Source of the DNA: JBJGXI01 sp045635475
GTDB taxonomy: Bacteria; Bacillota; Bacilli; Bacillales; Amphibacillaceae
Reading direction: 5' to 3'
NCBI RefSeq assembly: GCF_045635475.1
Contig: NZ_JBJGXI010000047.1
Location: 1-42,047, forward strand
Length of the DNA: 42,047 bases
The position numbers and the translations under genes were made by a program. The notes beneath the pieces were generated by a model, which saw nothing but the letters and a program-made list of their open reading frames with translations, had not been told where the DNA came from and did no database searches. Numbering within the stretch: position 1 is the stretch's first letter; each line of letters begins with the position of its first letter. Shown one piece after another: positions 17,681 through 26,481 of the stretch.

Positions 17681-18514
17681 TTATCCTTTTAGACCTGATG
17701 TTGCACTTGTATCCATAATATAGCGTTGGAATACGATAAATAAAATGATCATTGGTACTAAAGTAATAATAGATGAAGATAAAATTAATACCCAATCAAT
17801 GTTATCTGCACCAACTAAGCTTCTTAATGCAATTTGAACGGTATATTTTTCAGGATCATTTAAAACGATAAGTGGCCAAATATAGTCATTCCATCTCCAT
17901 TGAAAAGAGAAGATTGCTAGTGTGATAATAATTGGCTTTGCAATTGGTAGCATAAGTTGTAAGAATATTTTACCTTCACTAGCACCATCTATACGTGCCG
18001 ATTCTATTAAATCATCTGGAACTGTCATAAAATACTGACGGAACATAAATACACCTGTTGCTGTATTAATGGATGGGATAATTAAACCAGCAAGACTATC
18101 GTACAATCCAAGATTCAAAATAACAGAGAACGTTGGGTTCATAATTACCTCTGTTGGTAGCATCGTTGTTGCTAGCATACAGATAAAGAACACGAATAGC
18201 CATTTGTATCGGTATTTTGCTAATGCATAACCACATGATGCACTTGCAATTACCGTTAATACTGTTGTCAAAACAGCAACGATCAAAGTGTTAAGAAAAT
18301 ATTTCATAAAATCCATTGCAGCCCAAGCATATTCAAAATTACCCAATGTCGGATTATTTGGCAAAATGTTTAATGGATAGGTAAATAATTCATTACCTGG
18401 CTTCAGTGAACTTAGCAATAGCCAAACAATAGGAAAGAGATAAACTAAAGCTATCACAAAAAGCGCAATGGTTAACATTGTTGTCGAAAAACGATCGGTA
18501 AGCTTACTATTCAT
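17681..18514 (-). CDS. ABC sugar transporter permease 2 (CUT1, MalG type)
   Basis: About 277 residues with six predicted membrane helices. The cytoplasmic EAA loop that docks the ATPase reads ESARIDGASEGKIFLQLMLP, and FQWRWNDYIWPLIVL is the usual MalG-type segment. GGGGGAAGA before the ATG at 18514 supports that start, which overlaps the end of the upstream permease gene by 8 bases, so translation is probably coupled. It resembles YtcP/LplC-type permeases for pectin oligosaccharides. No ATPase gene is present, as usual for such operons served by a shared MsmX-type ATPase. Confidence 0.92.
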   Translation of the reverse strand: MNSKLTDRFSTTMLTIALFVIALVYLFPIVWLLLSSLKPGNELFTYPLNILPNNPTLGNFEYAWAAMDFMKYFLNTLIVAVLTTVLTVIASASCGYALAKYRYKWLFVFFICMLATTMLPTEVIMNPTFSVILNLGLYDSLAGLIIPSINTATGVFMFRQYFMTVPDDLIESARIDGASEGKIFLQLMLPIAKPIIITLAIFSFQWRWNDYIWPLIVLNDPEKYTVQIALRSLVGADNIDWVLILSSSIITLVPMIILFIVFQRYIMDTSATSGLKG

Positions 18515-19451
18515 CGACTCTTCCCCCTTTAGAGAATCTAAATTGAAGTAGTGAGAATACAAGTAAAATTACAAACAGAACCATTGATGCAGCACTTGCA
18601 TATCCTACTTTCAATTGGTTGAAACCTGTTTCGTAGATATATTGCACAGCAAACAAAGTATCAGTTCCAGGTCCACCATTGGTAAGGGTTTGGACCATTG
18701 GGAATTCTTTCATTAGATTAAATGTAGAAAGTAAAATTACTAAGAAAGATGTAGAGCGAATCGATGGCAACGTAATATTCCAAAACTTTTGCCATCCCGT
18801 AGCACCGTCAACGTCTGCAGCTTCATAAAGAGATTTCGGAATACTTATTAAAGCACCGATAAAAATTAACATATTGAACGCTGTACCAGCCCATGCGGTT
18901 GCAAATAACACGACCACAAAAGCAAAGTTACCGTTTGAGAACCATGGTACTGGGTTTCCACCAACCGTTTGAATAACGAAGTTGATAAAACCAAAGCTTT
19001 CACCAAACATCCATCTCCACAATACACCGACTACGATTGGAGATACTAACCAAGGAAAGAAGAAAATCGTTTTAGCTATTGTTTTCCCTTTCGTATGCTT
19101 GCTAGTTAATAACACCGAAACTAGTAAAGATGAACAGTAAACAAGTGGTACTCCTAGTAGTGTATATAGGAATGTACGAGACATCGCTTTATAAAAGCTT
19201 GGATCTTGAAATAACTCAATATAGTTTGCAAGACCAATAAAAGTAGCAGTATTGCCATTGTATTCTGTAAACGAATAGTAGAAACCTAATATCGCTGGCC
19301 AAGCAAAAAATAGTAAAAATAAGATAAGGTTTGCTAAAATAAACAAAAATGCCCATTTCTGTAAATTATCTTTTTTCTTTTTCTTAGGTTTTATCTCTCT
19401 TGCGTACTCATAGTCTTTCGATTGTACTTGAGAGTTCGTAGTCTCCTTCAT
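18507..19451 (-). CDS. ABC sugar transporter permease 1 (CUT1, MalF type)
   Basis: About 314 residues with a charged lysine-rich N-terminal tail (IKPKKKKKD) and six predicted membrane helices. The EAA loop reads YEAADVDGATGWQKFWNIT, and TLTNGGPGTDTLF is the typical late loop of MalF/UgpA-type subunits. The start codon at 19451 lies inside the 3' end of the 833-residue gene (overlap 44 bases), after AAAGGGTG. This tight packing shows the unknown gene and the transporter are expressed together. Together with the 17681 permease and the 22003 lipoprotein it forms an importer for oligosaccharides. Confidence 0.92.
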   Translation of the reverse strand: MKETTNSQVQSKDYEYAREIKPKKKKKDNLQKWAFLFILANLILFLLFFAWPAILGFYYSFTEYNGNTATFIGLANYIELFQDPSFYKAMSRTFLYTLLGVPLVYCSSLLVSVLLTSKHTKGKTIAKTIFFFPWLVSPIVVGVLWRWMFGESFGFINFVIQTVGGNPVPWFSNGNFAFVVVLFATAWAGTAFNMLIFIGALISIPKSLYEAADVDGATGWQKFWNITLPSIRSTSFLVILLSTFNLMKEFPMVQTLTNGGPGTDTLFAVQYIYETGFNQLKVGYASAASMVLFVILLVFSLLQFRFSKGGRVDE

Positions 19452-21909
19452 ATAAAACACCCTTTCCGTTTAACATCAGGTTTCCGTCTTTCGTCATTTT
19501 AAAGCTACCATGCTGGAAATCTTGATAAGACCATTCCTCTTGCTTTTCTTCGGATACTACCGATGATAAAATACGGTTTTGAAATGCTTGAAATGAACCT
19601 ATTTCTTCTTTAGAGGAGCATCTTACAACTACTAAATTCCGATCACCATATGACCTAACCTCTCGATATGCAATCGCTTTTTCCTTTTGATACTTGTATC
19701 CATTATGAAAATAGAAAGCTAGGTAACTATTATTTTTTCTAGCAAAGAACCATTTATCCTTATCTACGATTTCATCCAGTTTCCAAAATGGAATATAAGC
19801 ATGAATAAAAGGAACAATCGCTTCGTCGAGTCGATATTCAATCAACATGCAATTTTTATACTGTCTAATGTTTGGGCAAACACCGTTTCCAGCCCAAAAG
19901 CTTGGACGATTTTCCCCACTATAGACCCGCTCCCCTGGATTGTTCATCCAAAATTGCGTATTATCTTTCCCAAGTGAAACGTTCATCAGGTGCTGCTGAT
20001 GCCCTTTCTTAAAGGTATTAAAGTTAATTGCCGAGGCACAGGCATAATAATTGGTTTTAAAACTATACGTGTATACCTTTTTAATACCTTGCACATATTC
20101 TGTAAGAACAGCTTTTTCATCTTCTATTTCAAGGTAATGATCGAAATTGGGTGGCTCATAATCGGATAAGCAAAATAACACGGTTGACCTTATCGAGCGA
20201 TTTAGATTGCCCTTTTTCCAAGCAATGAAAGCAAGGTTTGAAACTTCACCTAGTTCCATTGCTTTCAAATCGTGTTCATATACCCTTCCATAGGTAGATG
20301 ACATTGTTTTACCATAGAGATTTGCAGCTAGTATTTCAAAGGTAAAATCGAGTGCTTTTTTAGATAAATCTCTAATTTGTTGATCTGGCGCTGCTTCGTA
20401 AAGGCTAAGAAAGCCAATCAGATCAATAGGTAAATAGGTAGTGGAATTCCATTCAGAAAAGCCATACTTAAAGAAAATGTCAAACCATTCTTCAAGGCGT
20501 TCTTTACCCATTTGGTACTGTTCTTCACCAGATCTATCACTAACAACAAATGAATTTTCTGAATATAGATATCCGGCAAAATACTGTGATACATGAAACA
20601 GAAACGCATGATTTTCACTGAAATACCACATAACATCATTACCAGGCTCATCAATCCAGTATCTAAAATTCAATGCTAAATCCTTTATTTCAGTCATTAA
20701 ATCTTCAGGTATCAATGATTTATATTTGATCGCGTATGCAAGAATTGGTGCTAACCTAAAATCAGCGCAGTCTCCTTTTTCTTCAATAACCCTAAAGCCG
20801 CTTCTGATTAAATCTTTTGTTTTTTCATCAACTTCTCCATACAACGCGGTTCTAGCAATTCCACGGTTAAAATCTTTAACTGGTATCTCTGAAAGAAAGT
20901 CTAAAACCTCTTTTTTTCTTTTTACAAGAATATCAGACACTTGCAATTCGTCTTCATTTGCATTGTTAATTGTCACAACAAAGCGGCGGTAAATAATTAA
21001 TCCATCATCAACCTTTAATCCAATATCAAAATGGGTAATGCCCCTAACCCCAAATTCTTCTATATGACCAATACTAATTCTATTTTTATCTAGTTGGTCA
21101 TCTATGTTCACAGTAAATTGTGAAGGTTTTATCCCCGTATTACTTTCATTTATCTCTTGTTCTACAAAAACAGGATTCAGTAATTCGTTTTGATTTACTT
21201 TTACATATAAATAATCATAATCGTTCATTAGCATGTTCGCCAACTGGATATTTATAAATCCATCTGTAAATAAATCTTTTTCTAAAAACATGTTGTCTAA
21301 TAATTGCTCTACTTCTGTGATCTTAGCTGTCGAGTAGCGAACTGGAATAAATCCTTGTAACGGTTTCGTTCCTTTATACTGAAGACTAAAGTAATAATTG
21401 ACATCACGTTCTGCCAATTCATCAAAATAGACAATAATTTCATTCTCACCTTTTTCAAGTGATAAATGAATAATTTCTGCTGATGGTAGATTTCTCGTAT
21501 ATGGAGTATAAGATACTTGGTGTGCGTTATTTACCCATATCTCTACACCACCACAAGTCATGATTTGAAAAGGAACTTTTTCAGGATCATCCACAACAAT
21601 ATATGTTTTAGCAAAAGTACTTAATGTATGTGGTGTTTGAATAAACGCTGAAAATTCCACACGAGGGTTCTCAAATGGAAAATAAATCTGATCAAACTTT
21701 ATTTCAGAAGGAACTTTTTTTTGATTTTTCCTTTTTTCAAGAAATTCCTTTCGAACAGGATATTCAATTTGGACATATTCTTCTGTTAAATTTACAGTTT
21801 GAGAAAACGTAGCAGGTTCAGAATTAAATGCTTCAAATTTGGTTTTAGATAATAACCACCTATTTACATATTCATCATTATGGGTAGTGTAGAAGAGATT
21901 GTTATACAC
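19408..21909 (-). CDS. Uncharacterised 833-residue protein, putative novel carbohydrate-active enzyme
   Basis: I do not recognise a named family. Residues ~80-180 form a jelly-roll like the sugar-binding domains of GH2 enzymes (GGVEIWVNN, SLEKGENEIIVYFDE). Residues ~340-620 are helical, as in alpha/alpha toroids, with MWYFSENHAFLFHVSQYFAG (SENH at 431-434), YGFSEWNSTTY and SSTYGRVYEHD as polar strings. Residues ~640-820 are beta-rich and include NPGERVYSGENRPSFWAGNG. A toroid followed by a beta-sandwich is the plan of several polysaccharide lyases and of phosphorylases. No signal peptide is present, so it is cytoplasmic. It starts with GTG eight bases after AGAAGG and sits between the binding protein and the permease, an odd place for a non-transport gene, overlapping the permease by 44 bases. 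Its substrate is probably the imported oligosaccharide. Confidence 0.7.
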   Translation of the reverse strand: MYNNLFYTTHNDEYVNRWLLSKTKFEAFNSEPATFSQTVNLTEEYVQIEYPVRKEFLEKRKNQKKVPSEIKFDQIYFPFENPRVEFSAFIQTPHTLSTFAKTYIVVDDPEKVPFQIMTCGGVEIWVNNAHQVSYTPYTRNLPSAEIIHLSLEKGENEIIVYFDELAERDVNYYFSLQYKGTKPLQGFIPVRYSTAKITEVEQLLDNMFLEKDLFTDGFINIQLANMLMNDYDYLYVKVNQNELLNPVFVEQEINESNTGIKPSQFTVNIDDQLDKNRISIGHIEEFGVRGITHFDIGLKVDDGLIIYRRFVVTINNANEDELQVSDILVKRKKEVLDFLSEIPVKDFNRGIARTALYGEVDEKTKDLIRSGFRVIEEKGDCADFRLAPILAYAIKYKSLIPEDLMTEIKDLALNFRYWIDEPGNDVMWYFSENHAFLFHVSQYFAGYLYSENSFVVSDRSGEEQYQMGKERLEEWFDIFFKYGFSEWNSTTYLPIDLIGFLSLYEAAPDQQIRDLSKKALDFTFEILAANLYGKTMSSTYGRVYEHDLKAMELGEVSNLAFIAWKKGNLNRSIRSTVLFCLSDYEPPNFDHYLEIEDEKAVLTEYVQGIKKVYTYSFKTNYYACASAINFNTFKKGHQQHLMNVSLGKDNTQFWMNNPGERVYSGENRPSFWAGNGVCPNIRQYKNCMLIEYRLDEAIVPFIHAYIPFWKLDEIVDKDKWFFARKNNSYLAFYFHNGYKYQKEKAIAYREVRSYGDRNLVVVRCSSKEEIGSFQAFQNRILSSVVSEEKQEEWSYQDFQHGSFKMTKDGNLMLNGKGVLYEGDYELSSTIERL

Positions 21910-21954
21910 GCAATAGACCTTCTTTCTTTTAATGACTAGTTTATAGGTATCTTT

Positions 21955-21987
21955 TTAAAAAAGATAGCGGCCATGCAAGATGGCCGC
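21955..21987 (-). terminator. Attenuator-type terminator after the binding-protein gene
   Basis: GCGGCCAT (21967-21974) pairs perfectly with 21980-21987 around a 5-base loop and is followed on the minus strand by TATCTTTTTT. It lies 15 bases after the binding-protein stop codon, inside the operon. Such partial terminators commonly make the binding protein more abundant than the downstream permeases. Confidence 0.8.
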
Positions 21988-22002
21988 ATATTGAAGATTC
22001 AC

Positions 22003-23238
22003 CTATTCGATATACGCATCATTGAAGATACCAATTATGTTTTCAACTGTTTCATCAAGCGTAATCTCATCATTTAACAATCTAACTACTGGACCCTTAA
22101 TTGGGTTGTCAGCACTTCTTTCAGATGTAAGCTGTTTCTTAACAAGTGTTCCTCTTTGAAAGCCAGCAACAGGATCTGATGCAGCGATTTCATTTCTATA
22201 AACTTCGTAAGCTTCAGGTGCATAGTCATATTCAACTTCTGCCGTGTCTGTAACAGGTAGGTATCCACCTAATGTAGCAAGCTCTTCATAATTTTCTTTT
22301 TGGTATAACCAATCGATAAAAGCTTTCGCTTCTTCTTCTTGACCTGAACCATCAAATGCAGCTAGGTAGTTTCCACCTAAGTTTGTTGCTCTTACTTCTT
22401 CGTATGGCATATAAACAGATTTCCACTCGAAATCAGTAATGTTTTTAGCGAAATCTGTAATTTGCCACGAACCAGACATATAAGCTGCAACTAGCCCACT
22501 CTTGAACATAGATGAAGCATCTTCACCAGAAGTCCAAACCGATTCAGGCATGATTGTATTATCATTTAATTCATCAAATTTTTGAATAGCATCTTTGGTA
22601 GCTGTGTTCGTAGTAAAAGTTCCATCTTCTTCATAGAAACCTTTGCTGCCATGTTGGTATAAGAATGCAGCAAGACGGTGTTCTGAACCATCCATTACCA
22701 TTCCGTATTTAGCGTCTGTTTTTGCTAATACAGTTTCTAATCCAGCAATAAATTCATCCCATGTCCAAATATCTTCTTCACTTGTCGGATAAGCAACTCC
22801 CGCTTGTTCAAATAAATCTGTATTAATGAACATACCAACAGCTGTAAGATCTAATGGTGGAGCAACTAGTTTTCCATCAACTGATACACCTAATTCAGCA
22901 TTAACGTTATTATCCTCAGCGATTTCTGTTAAATCTAGTAATTTACCATCCCATACAGGATTGAATCCAGTAACACGAGCTAGTGCAGGTGCGTCATTAG
23001 AACGAAGCATATTAGTTATTTTTGTAGACATATCCGAATATGGAATATCAATCACTTCTACTTCAACACCAGTTTCTTCTGTATACTTTTCAGACATTGT
23101 TGTTAATGCTGAGCCTTCTACTGTATCTCCTGATACATAAAACTGTAGCGGGTCATTACTGCCAGCACTTGAACCCGAACACGCAGCAAGGACTACAGAG
23201 AATGCTAAGAACGTAATTAAGACTATGATTTTTTTCAT
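22003..23238 (-). CDS. Extracellular oligosaccharide-binding lipoprotein of the ABC importer
   Basis: 411 residues. The N-terminus is a lipoprotein signal peptide, MKKIIVLITF followed by the lipobox LAAC with lipidation at C20. The mature protein has the two-lobed CUT1 binding-protein pattern (VEVIDIPYSDMSTKITNML, DEFIAGLETVLAKTD, GKSF-like insert replaced by GSGQEEEAKAFIDWLYQ, and LGGYLPVT near the C-terminus). It captures the oligosaccharide outside the membrane and hands it to the two permeases. It is the first gene of the RG-I operon, preceded by GGGAGAGG and a long structured leader, and followed by an attenuator. It is shorter than B. subtilis YtcQ (~498 residues), so it is not a close orthologue. 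Confidence 0.92.
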   Translation of the reverse strand: MKKIIVLITFLAFSVVLAACSGSSAGSNDPLQFYVSGDTVEGSALTTMSEKYTEETGVEVEVIDIPYSDMSTKITNMLRSNDAPALARVTGFNPVWDGKLLDLTEIAEDNNVNAELGVSVDGKLVAPPLDLTAVGMFINTDLFEQAGVAYPTSEEDIWTWDEFIAGLETVLAKTDAKYGMVMDGSEHRLAAFLYQHGSKGFYEEDGTFTTNTATKDAIQKFDELNDNTIMPESVWTSGEDASSMFKSGLVAAYMSGSWQITDFAKNITDFEWKSVYMPYEEVRATNLGGNYLAAFDGSGQEEEAKAFIDWLYQKENYEELATLGGYLPVTDTAEVEYDYAPEAYEVYRNEIAASDPVAGFQRGTLVKKQLTSERSADNPIKGPVVRLLNDEITLDETVENIIGIFNDAYIE

Positions 23239-23291
23239 TTCAACCTCTCCCTTTTAAGCTTATTATGACCTTTAATTCCATCTATAATGAA

Positions 23292-23369
23292 AGGGCTTAC
23301 TATTTATAACTAAATTTAATTCTCTTTTGAAGAGAATAAGTACTAGTCAACTATTATGTCATAAGCCCT
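23292..23369 (-). promoter_or_regulatory. Structured 5' leader of the RG-I operon mRNA
   Basis: In the transcript, an outer 8-bp stem (AGGGCTTA at 23292-23299 against TAAGCCCT at 23362-23369) encloses a perfect 8-bp hairpin (ATTCTCTT at 23319-23326 / AAGAGAAT at 23330-23337, loop of 3). It lies between the promoter and the start codon in an untranslated leader of roughly 250 bases. No known riboswitch was recognised. Confidence 0.45.
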
Positions 23370-23471
23370 CATTATACTATCTCAAAACAGTATAAATGGT
23401 GATATAAATTAATAATTGTTAAAGCAAACTATCAACAAACCATTTAATCACTCCTATTCACTCTCCTTCGG

Positions 23472-23486
23472 TTAAGCGCTTTCTCT
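23472..23486 (-). promoter_or_regulatory. LacI/CcpA-type operator at the RG-I operon promoter
   Basis: The minus strand reads GAGAAAGCGCTTAAC, with the palindromic core AAGCGCTT at 23474-23481. It begins about 14 bases after the -10 element, so it covers the start of transcription, where a bound repressor would block it. The same core appears at the iolG, iolC and PL11 upstream regions. Confidence 0.6.
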
Positions 23487-23495
23487 ATATTATGT

Positions 23496-23523
23496 ATTTT
23501 AACATATTCTCATTCTAAAACAA
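23496..23523 (-). promoter_or_regulatory. Probable promoter of the RG-I operon
   Basis: TTGTTT (23518-23523) and TAAAAT (23496-23501) on the minus strand are 16 bases apart, with TG one base before the -10 (extended -10). It lies about 260 bases before the binding-protein start codon and directly upstream of the operator-like site. Confidence 0.45.
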
Positions 23524-23744
23524 GAGTTTTTTGAATATTTATTTGGTTAAGTTCTTAAAGCGTTGTAAACCCTATCACGATTATTTAAGAACAAAAAACG
23601 AAAAAGAGAAAGCCCTTAATCAATAGAAGCAAAATAGCGTTATATTAGGGGGAACTGCATTTTTATTTTTTCTTCATTCTTGTGTCATAAACCAATATCA
23701 AAACTAGTCACAAATCTGCTAACCCTTGATAGTGAAACTTAAAT

Positions 23745-24035
23745 ACATAAAGCGCAGAGCGCACTTAGAAACGTAGCGACTGGAGCGAATCGACCGAGAT
23801 AAAGGAATCATGCTCTGCATAAGGAGGGGTATGTCGACGTTGGACGCCAAGTCCGCTTTTATTCGACCTTAAAACTTGAATCGATGATGACTTATCGTAA
23901 GACGATTCGTGAAGTCGCCTAGTTTCTGGCGCTTGGACTTCCTTATCTATATAAAAGAACCAGGCATAACCCTGCCCGGCCCTTCCATAGTTAGGAAACT
24001 TCTGAATATTTGTAATCCCAACCATGTACCCCCTC
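23745..24035. repeat. Possible dispersed intergenic element with internal inverted repeats
   Basis: This block is visibly less AT-rich than its surroundings. It contains GCAGAGC/GCTCTGC (near 23755 and 23812), AAGTCC/GGACTT (near 23846 and 23936) and a hairpin region at 23889-23916 (GACTTATCGT / ACGAT...AAGTC). I have the impression of similar blocks in other Bacillaceae intergenic regions, but cannot confirm that here. It might instead be a non-coding RNA. Confidence 0.35.
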
Positions 24036-24064
24036 TGGTATTTTTCTATCTACTTTTAAAACTT

Positions 24065-26413
24065 TTAATAAGATGTCAGTACATATCTTTTTCCTTTTTC
24101 AGTTTCAAACTTATATCTCCCTGGCTCAGATTCGTGCAATTCAATCCAGTCGACCCCATCTTCTTTAACAATAAATTTTCTATTAATCGTGCAATCTTCT
24201 CCTGTTAGTGAAAGTAACTCGATCTTAGAAACTTCGGCATCGATCCAATCAATATTCACTTCAAATCCGCCTCTCGCTCTTAAACCTTTAACCTTTCCAT
24301 TTGTCCAAGCTGTAGGCAGTGCTGGTAAAAAGTGTAGAAAGCCCTCATGAGATTGTAATAACATTTCTGCTATCCCAGCGGTTACACCAAAGTTACCATC
24401 TATTTGAAAAGGAGGATGGGCATCGAATAAATTAGGGTAAACACCACCAACTTGAGACTTTTCATTATTTTCATCCACCAACTTTAATAAGTTGGTGATT
24501 AATTCTAGAGATTGATGACCATCTCTAAAACGCGCCCATAGTCCAACTTTCCAGCCTAAACTCCACCCAGTGCCGCCGTTCCCCCTTCGTTCAAGTGATT
24601 TTCTCGCAGCTTCATAAAATTTCGGAGAACTTATGTTAGTAAGCTGCCTTCCAGGAAATACACCAAATAAATGAGAAATATGACGATGATATCTATCTTC
24701 ATCATCAAAGTCTTTATACCATTCTTGTAAATTCCCATATTTACCAATTTGCATTGGATATAATGCATTTCTTACTTCACGTAGCTTTTGAGAGAATGTA
24801 TGATCGATTTGTAATATTTCTAGTGCCTCTATACAATTGGTAAAGAGGTCCCAAATGATAGCCATATCCATAGTAGATGCTTTACTAACCGCAGTCTTCT
24901 CATCTTTATACACAAATCTATGTTCAGGCGATGTTGAAGGATTAGTAACAAAATATCCATTTTCATCTTTCACCAACCAATCAAGACAAAATAATGCTGC
25001 ATCTCTCATTACTGGATATGCTTTATCCTGTAGAAAATCCTTATCCTTACTGAAAGCGTAATGCTCCCATAAATGTTGACATAACCACGCTCCACCTAAT
25101 GGCCAAAATGCCCAAACTGGATCACCATGCCCATAATCTCCGGCTGGTGCTGTTTGGCCCCAAATATCCGTATTATGATGGGCGACCCAACCGTTAGCTC
25201 CATAATTTTCCTTGGCAGTTAATTTTCCGTTTTCAGATAGCCGCCCTATGAAATTCAGAAATGGCTCATGACATTCTGATAAATTTGTAGTCTCCGCTGG
25301 CCAATAATTCATTTCTGCATTGATGTTTAACGTGAAATTGCTACTCCATGGTGGCCTTGTATTCGCATTCCATATTCCTTGCAAATTGGCTGGTTGCGAA
25401 CCTGGTCGTGAGCTGGTGATCATTAAATACCGTCCATATTGAAATACCAATTCAACTAAACCTGGGTCTGATGAACCATATGTTACGACACGTTGGTCTG
25501 TTGCCATATCCTTTGGAGCTTGATCTTCTCCTAATTCTAAATACACTCGATGGAACAGGGATTGATAGTCATCAATATGCCTCTGCCTTAGTTCTTCATA
25601 AGAGCTATTCATCGCTCGGTCTAAACAACGTTTCGTTGCATGAGACGGATCCTTGTCATGTTCGTAGAAGCTTGTAGATGCTGTAAAATAAAACGTAACA
25701 CTGGTCGCTCCTAATACATGGATACCATTATGATCAACAGTCAATGAACCAGAATCATGCACGACTCCTAACCTTCCTTCAAAAATCATTGCTTTGGTTT
25801 CATCCTCGTTTCCGTAACGAATGGGGTGCTCTGTTTTGTAGTAGTTAGGATCGACATGTTCTGGAGCCTCGCCCGACATAACCAGACTCTGTTCTTCAGC
25901 TTTCGTGTTATATCTTAACATGCTTTTTAACTGCGCACTTACATGTATTAAACCTGGATAATTTGTTTTCAAATGAACCACAGCGATTTGATCCGGATAG
26001 GAAACAAACATCTCACGCGAGAATTTTGCTTGTCCTATTCTGTAGTTTACATAGCTTATTCCATCATTTAAATCAAGACTTCTACTATAATCATCCGCAA
26101 CATCACCATGTTCAAAATTCAGAAATAAATCACCTAAGGGTAAGTATGATTGTGTATAAGGCCCCATCATTTTTTTGGCAATATTGTCTGCTTCTACATA
26201 ATTTCCCTTATTTACTTGACGACGTATTTCAGCAAGAAAATGCTTGGATTCTTGATTATTCCAATCTCTTGGAAAACCAGACCATAATGTTTCCTCATTT
26301 AACTGGAGGTGTTCTTCAGCTATTCCTCCGAAAACCATCGCACCAAGTTTACTATTCCCAATTGGTAATGCCTCCGTCCAGTATACAGCTGGTTTCTTAT
26401 ATTGTAATTTCAA
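24065..26413 (-). CDS. GH95 alpha-L-fucosidase / alpha-L-galactosidase
   Basis: 782 residues, the normal length of single-module GH95 enzymes, without a signal peptide. Catalytic positions known from Bifidobacterium AfcA are present: the two asparagines in TLNINAEMNYW (N363, N365), the general acid glutamate in NPSTSPEHRF (E497) and the aspartate in FQIDGNFGVTAG (D672). LPIGNSKLGAMVFGG near the N-terminus is the family hallmark. These inverting enzymes remove terminal alpha-1,2-fucose or, in some members, L-galactose, both found on pectin and xyloglucan side chains. AAGGTGG before the ATG gives a good start. It lies next to the LacI regulator, after that gene's terminator, and upstream of the RG-I operon but apparently not in it. 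Confidence 0.9.
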   Translation of the reverse strand: MKLQYKKPAVYWTEALPIGNSKLGAMVFGGIAEEHLQLNEETLWSGFPRDWNNQESKHFLAEIRRQVNKGNYVEADNIAKKMMGPYTQSYLPLGDLFLNFEHGDVADDYSRSLDLNDGISYVNYRIGQAKFSREMFVSYPDQIAVVHLKTNYPGLIHVSAQLKSMLRYNTKAEEQSLVMSGEAPEHVDPNYYKTEHPIRYGNEDETKAMIFEGRLGVVHDSGSLTVDHNGIHVLGATSVTFYFTASTSFYEHDKDPSHATKRCLDRAMNSSYEELRQRHIDDYQSLFHRVYLELGEDQAPKDMATDQRVVTYGSSDPGLVELVFQYGRYLMITSSRPGSQPANLQGIWNANTRPPWSSNFTLNINAEMNYWPAETTNLSECHEPFLNFIGRLSENGKLTAKENYGANGWVAHHNTDIWGQTAPAGDYGHGDPVWAFWPLGGAWLCQHLWEHYAFSKDKDFLQDKAYPVMRDAALFCLDWLVKDENGYFVTNPSTSPEHRFVYKDEKTAVSKASTMDMAIIWDLFTNCIEALEILQIDHTFSQKLREVRNALYPMQIGKYGNLQEWYKDFDDEDRYHRHISHLFGVFPGRQLTNISSPKFYEAARKSLERRGNGGTGWSLGWKVGLWARFRDGHQSLELITNLLKLVDENNEKSQVGGVYPNLFDAHPPFQIDGNFGVTAGIAEMLLQSHEGFLHFLPALPTAWTNGKVKGLRARGGFEVNIDWIDAEVSKIELLSLTGEDCTINRKFIVKEDGVDWIELHESEPGRYKFETEKGKRYVLTSY

Positions 26414-26481
26414 TTAAATTCCACCTTCTCAATGTTGATCGTTATTAAAGAAATTATGTTTTGAAATGTTTATGTGTATAT

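Larger units (their letters stand above)
23239..24064. other. 826-base gap between the GH95 gene and the RG-I operon
   Basis: The left part holds the RG-I operon control region: leader with nested hairpins (23292-23369), operator-like site (about 23472-23486) and promoter (23496-23523). The middle (23540-23740) shows nothing I can name. The right part (about 23745-24035) is less AT-rich, carries several short inverted repeats, and looks like a dispersed element. No believable coding sequence is present; the longest frame there (23765-24025, minus) has no ribosome binding site. Confidence 0.6.

Noticed and set aside
23765..24025. 86-codon minus-strand frame before the RG-I operon
   Set aside because: No ribosome binding site, composition unlike neighbouring genes, and it coincides with a structured non-coding block.
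24065..26448. Long plus-strand open frames opposite GH95 (such as 25963-26448)
   Set aside because: They run antisense to a well-supported GH95 gene, have no ribosome binding sites and give low-complexity His/Leu-rich protein.
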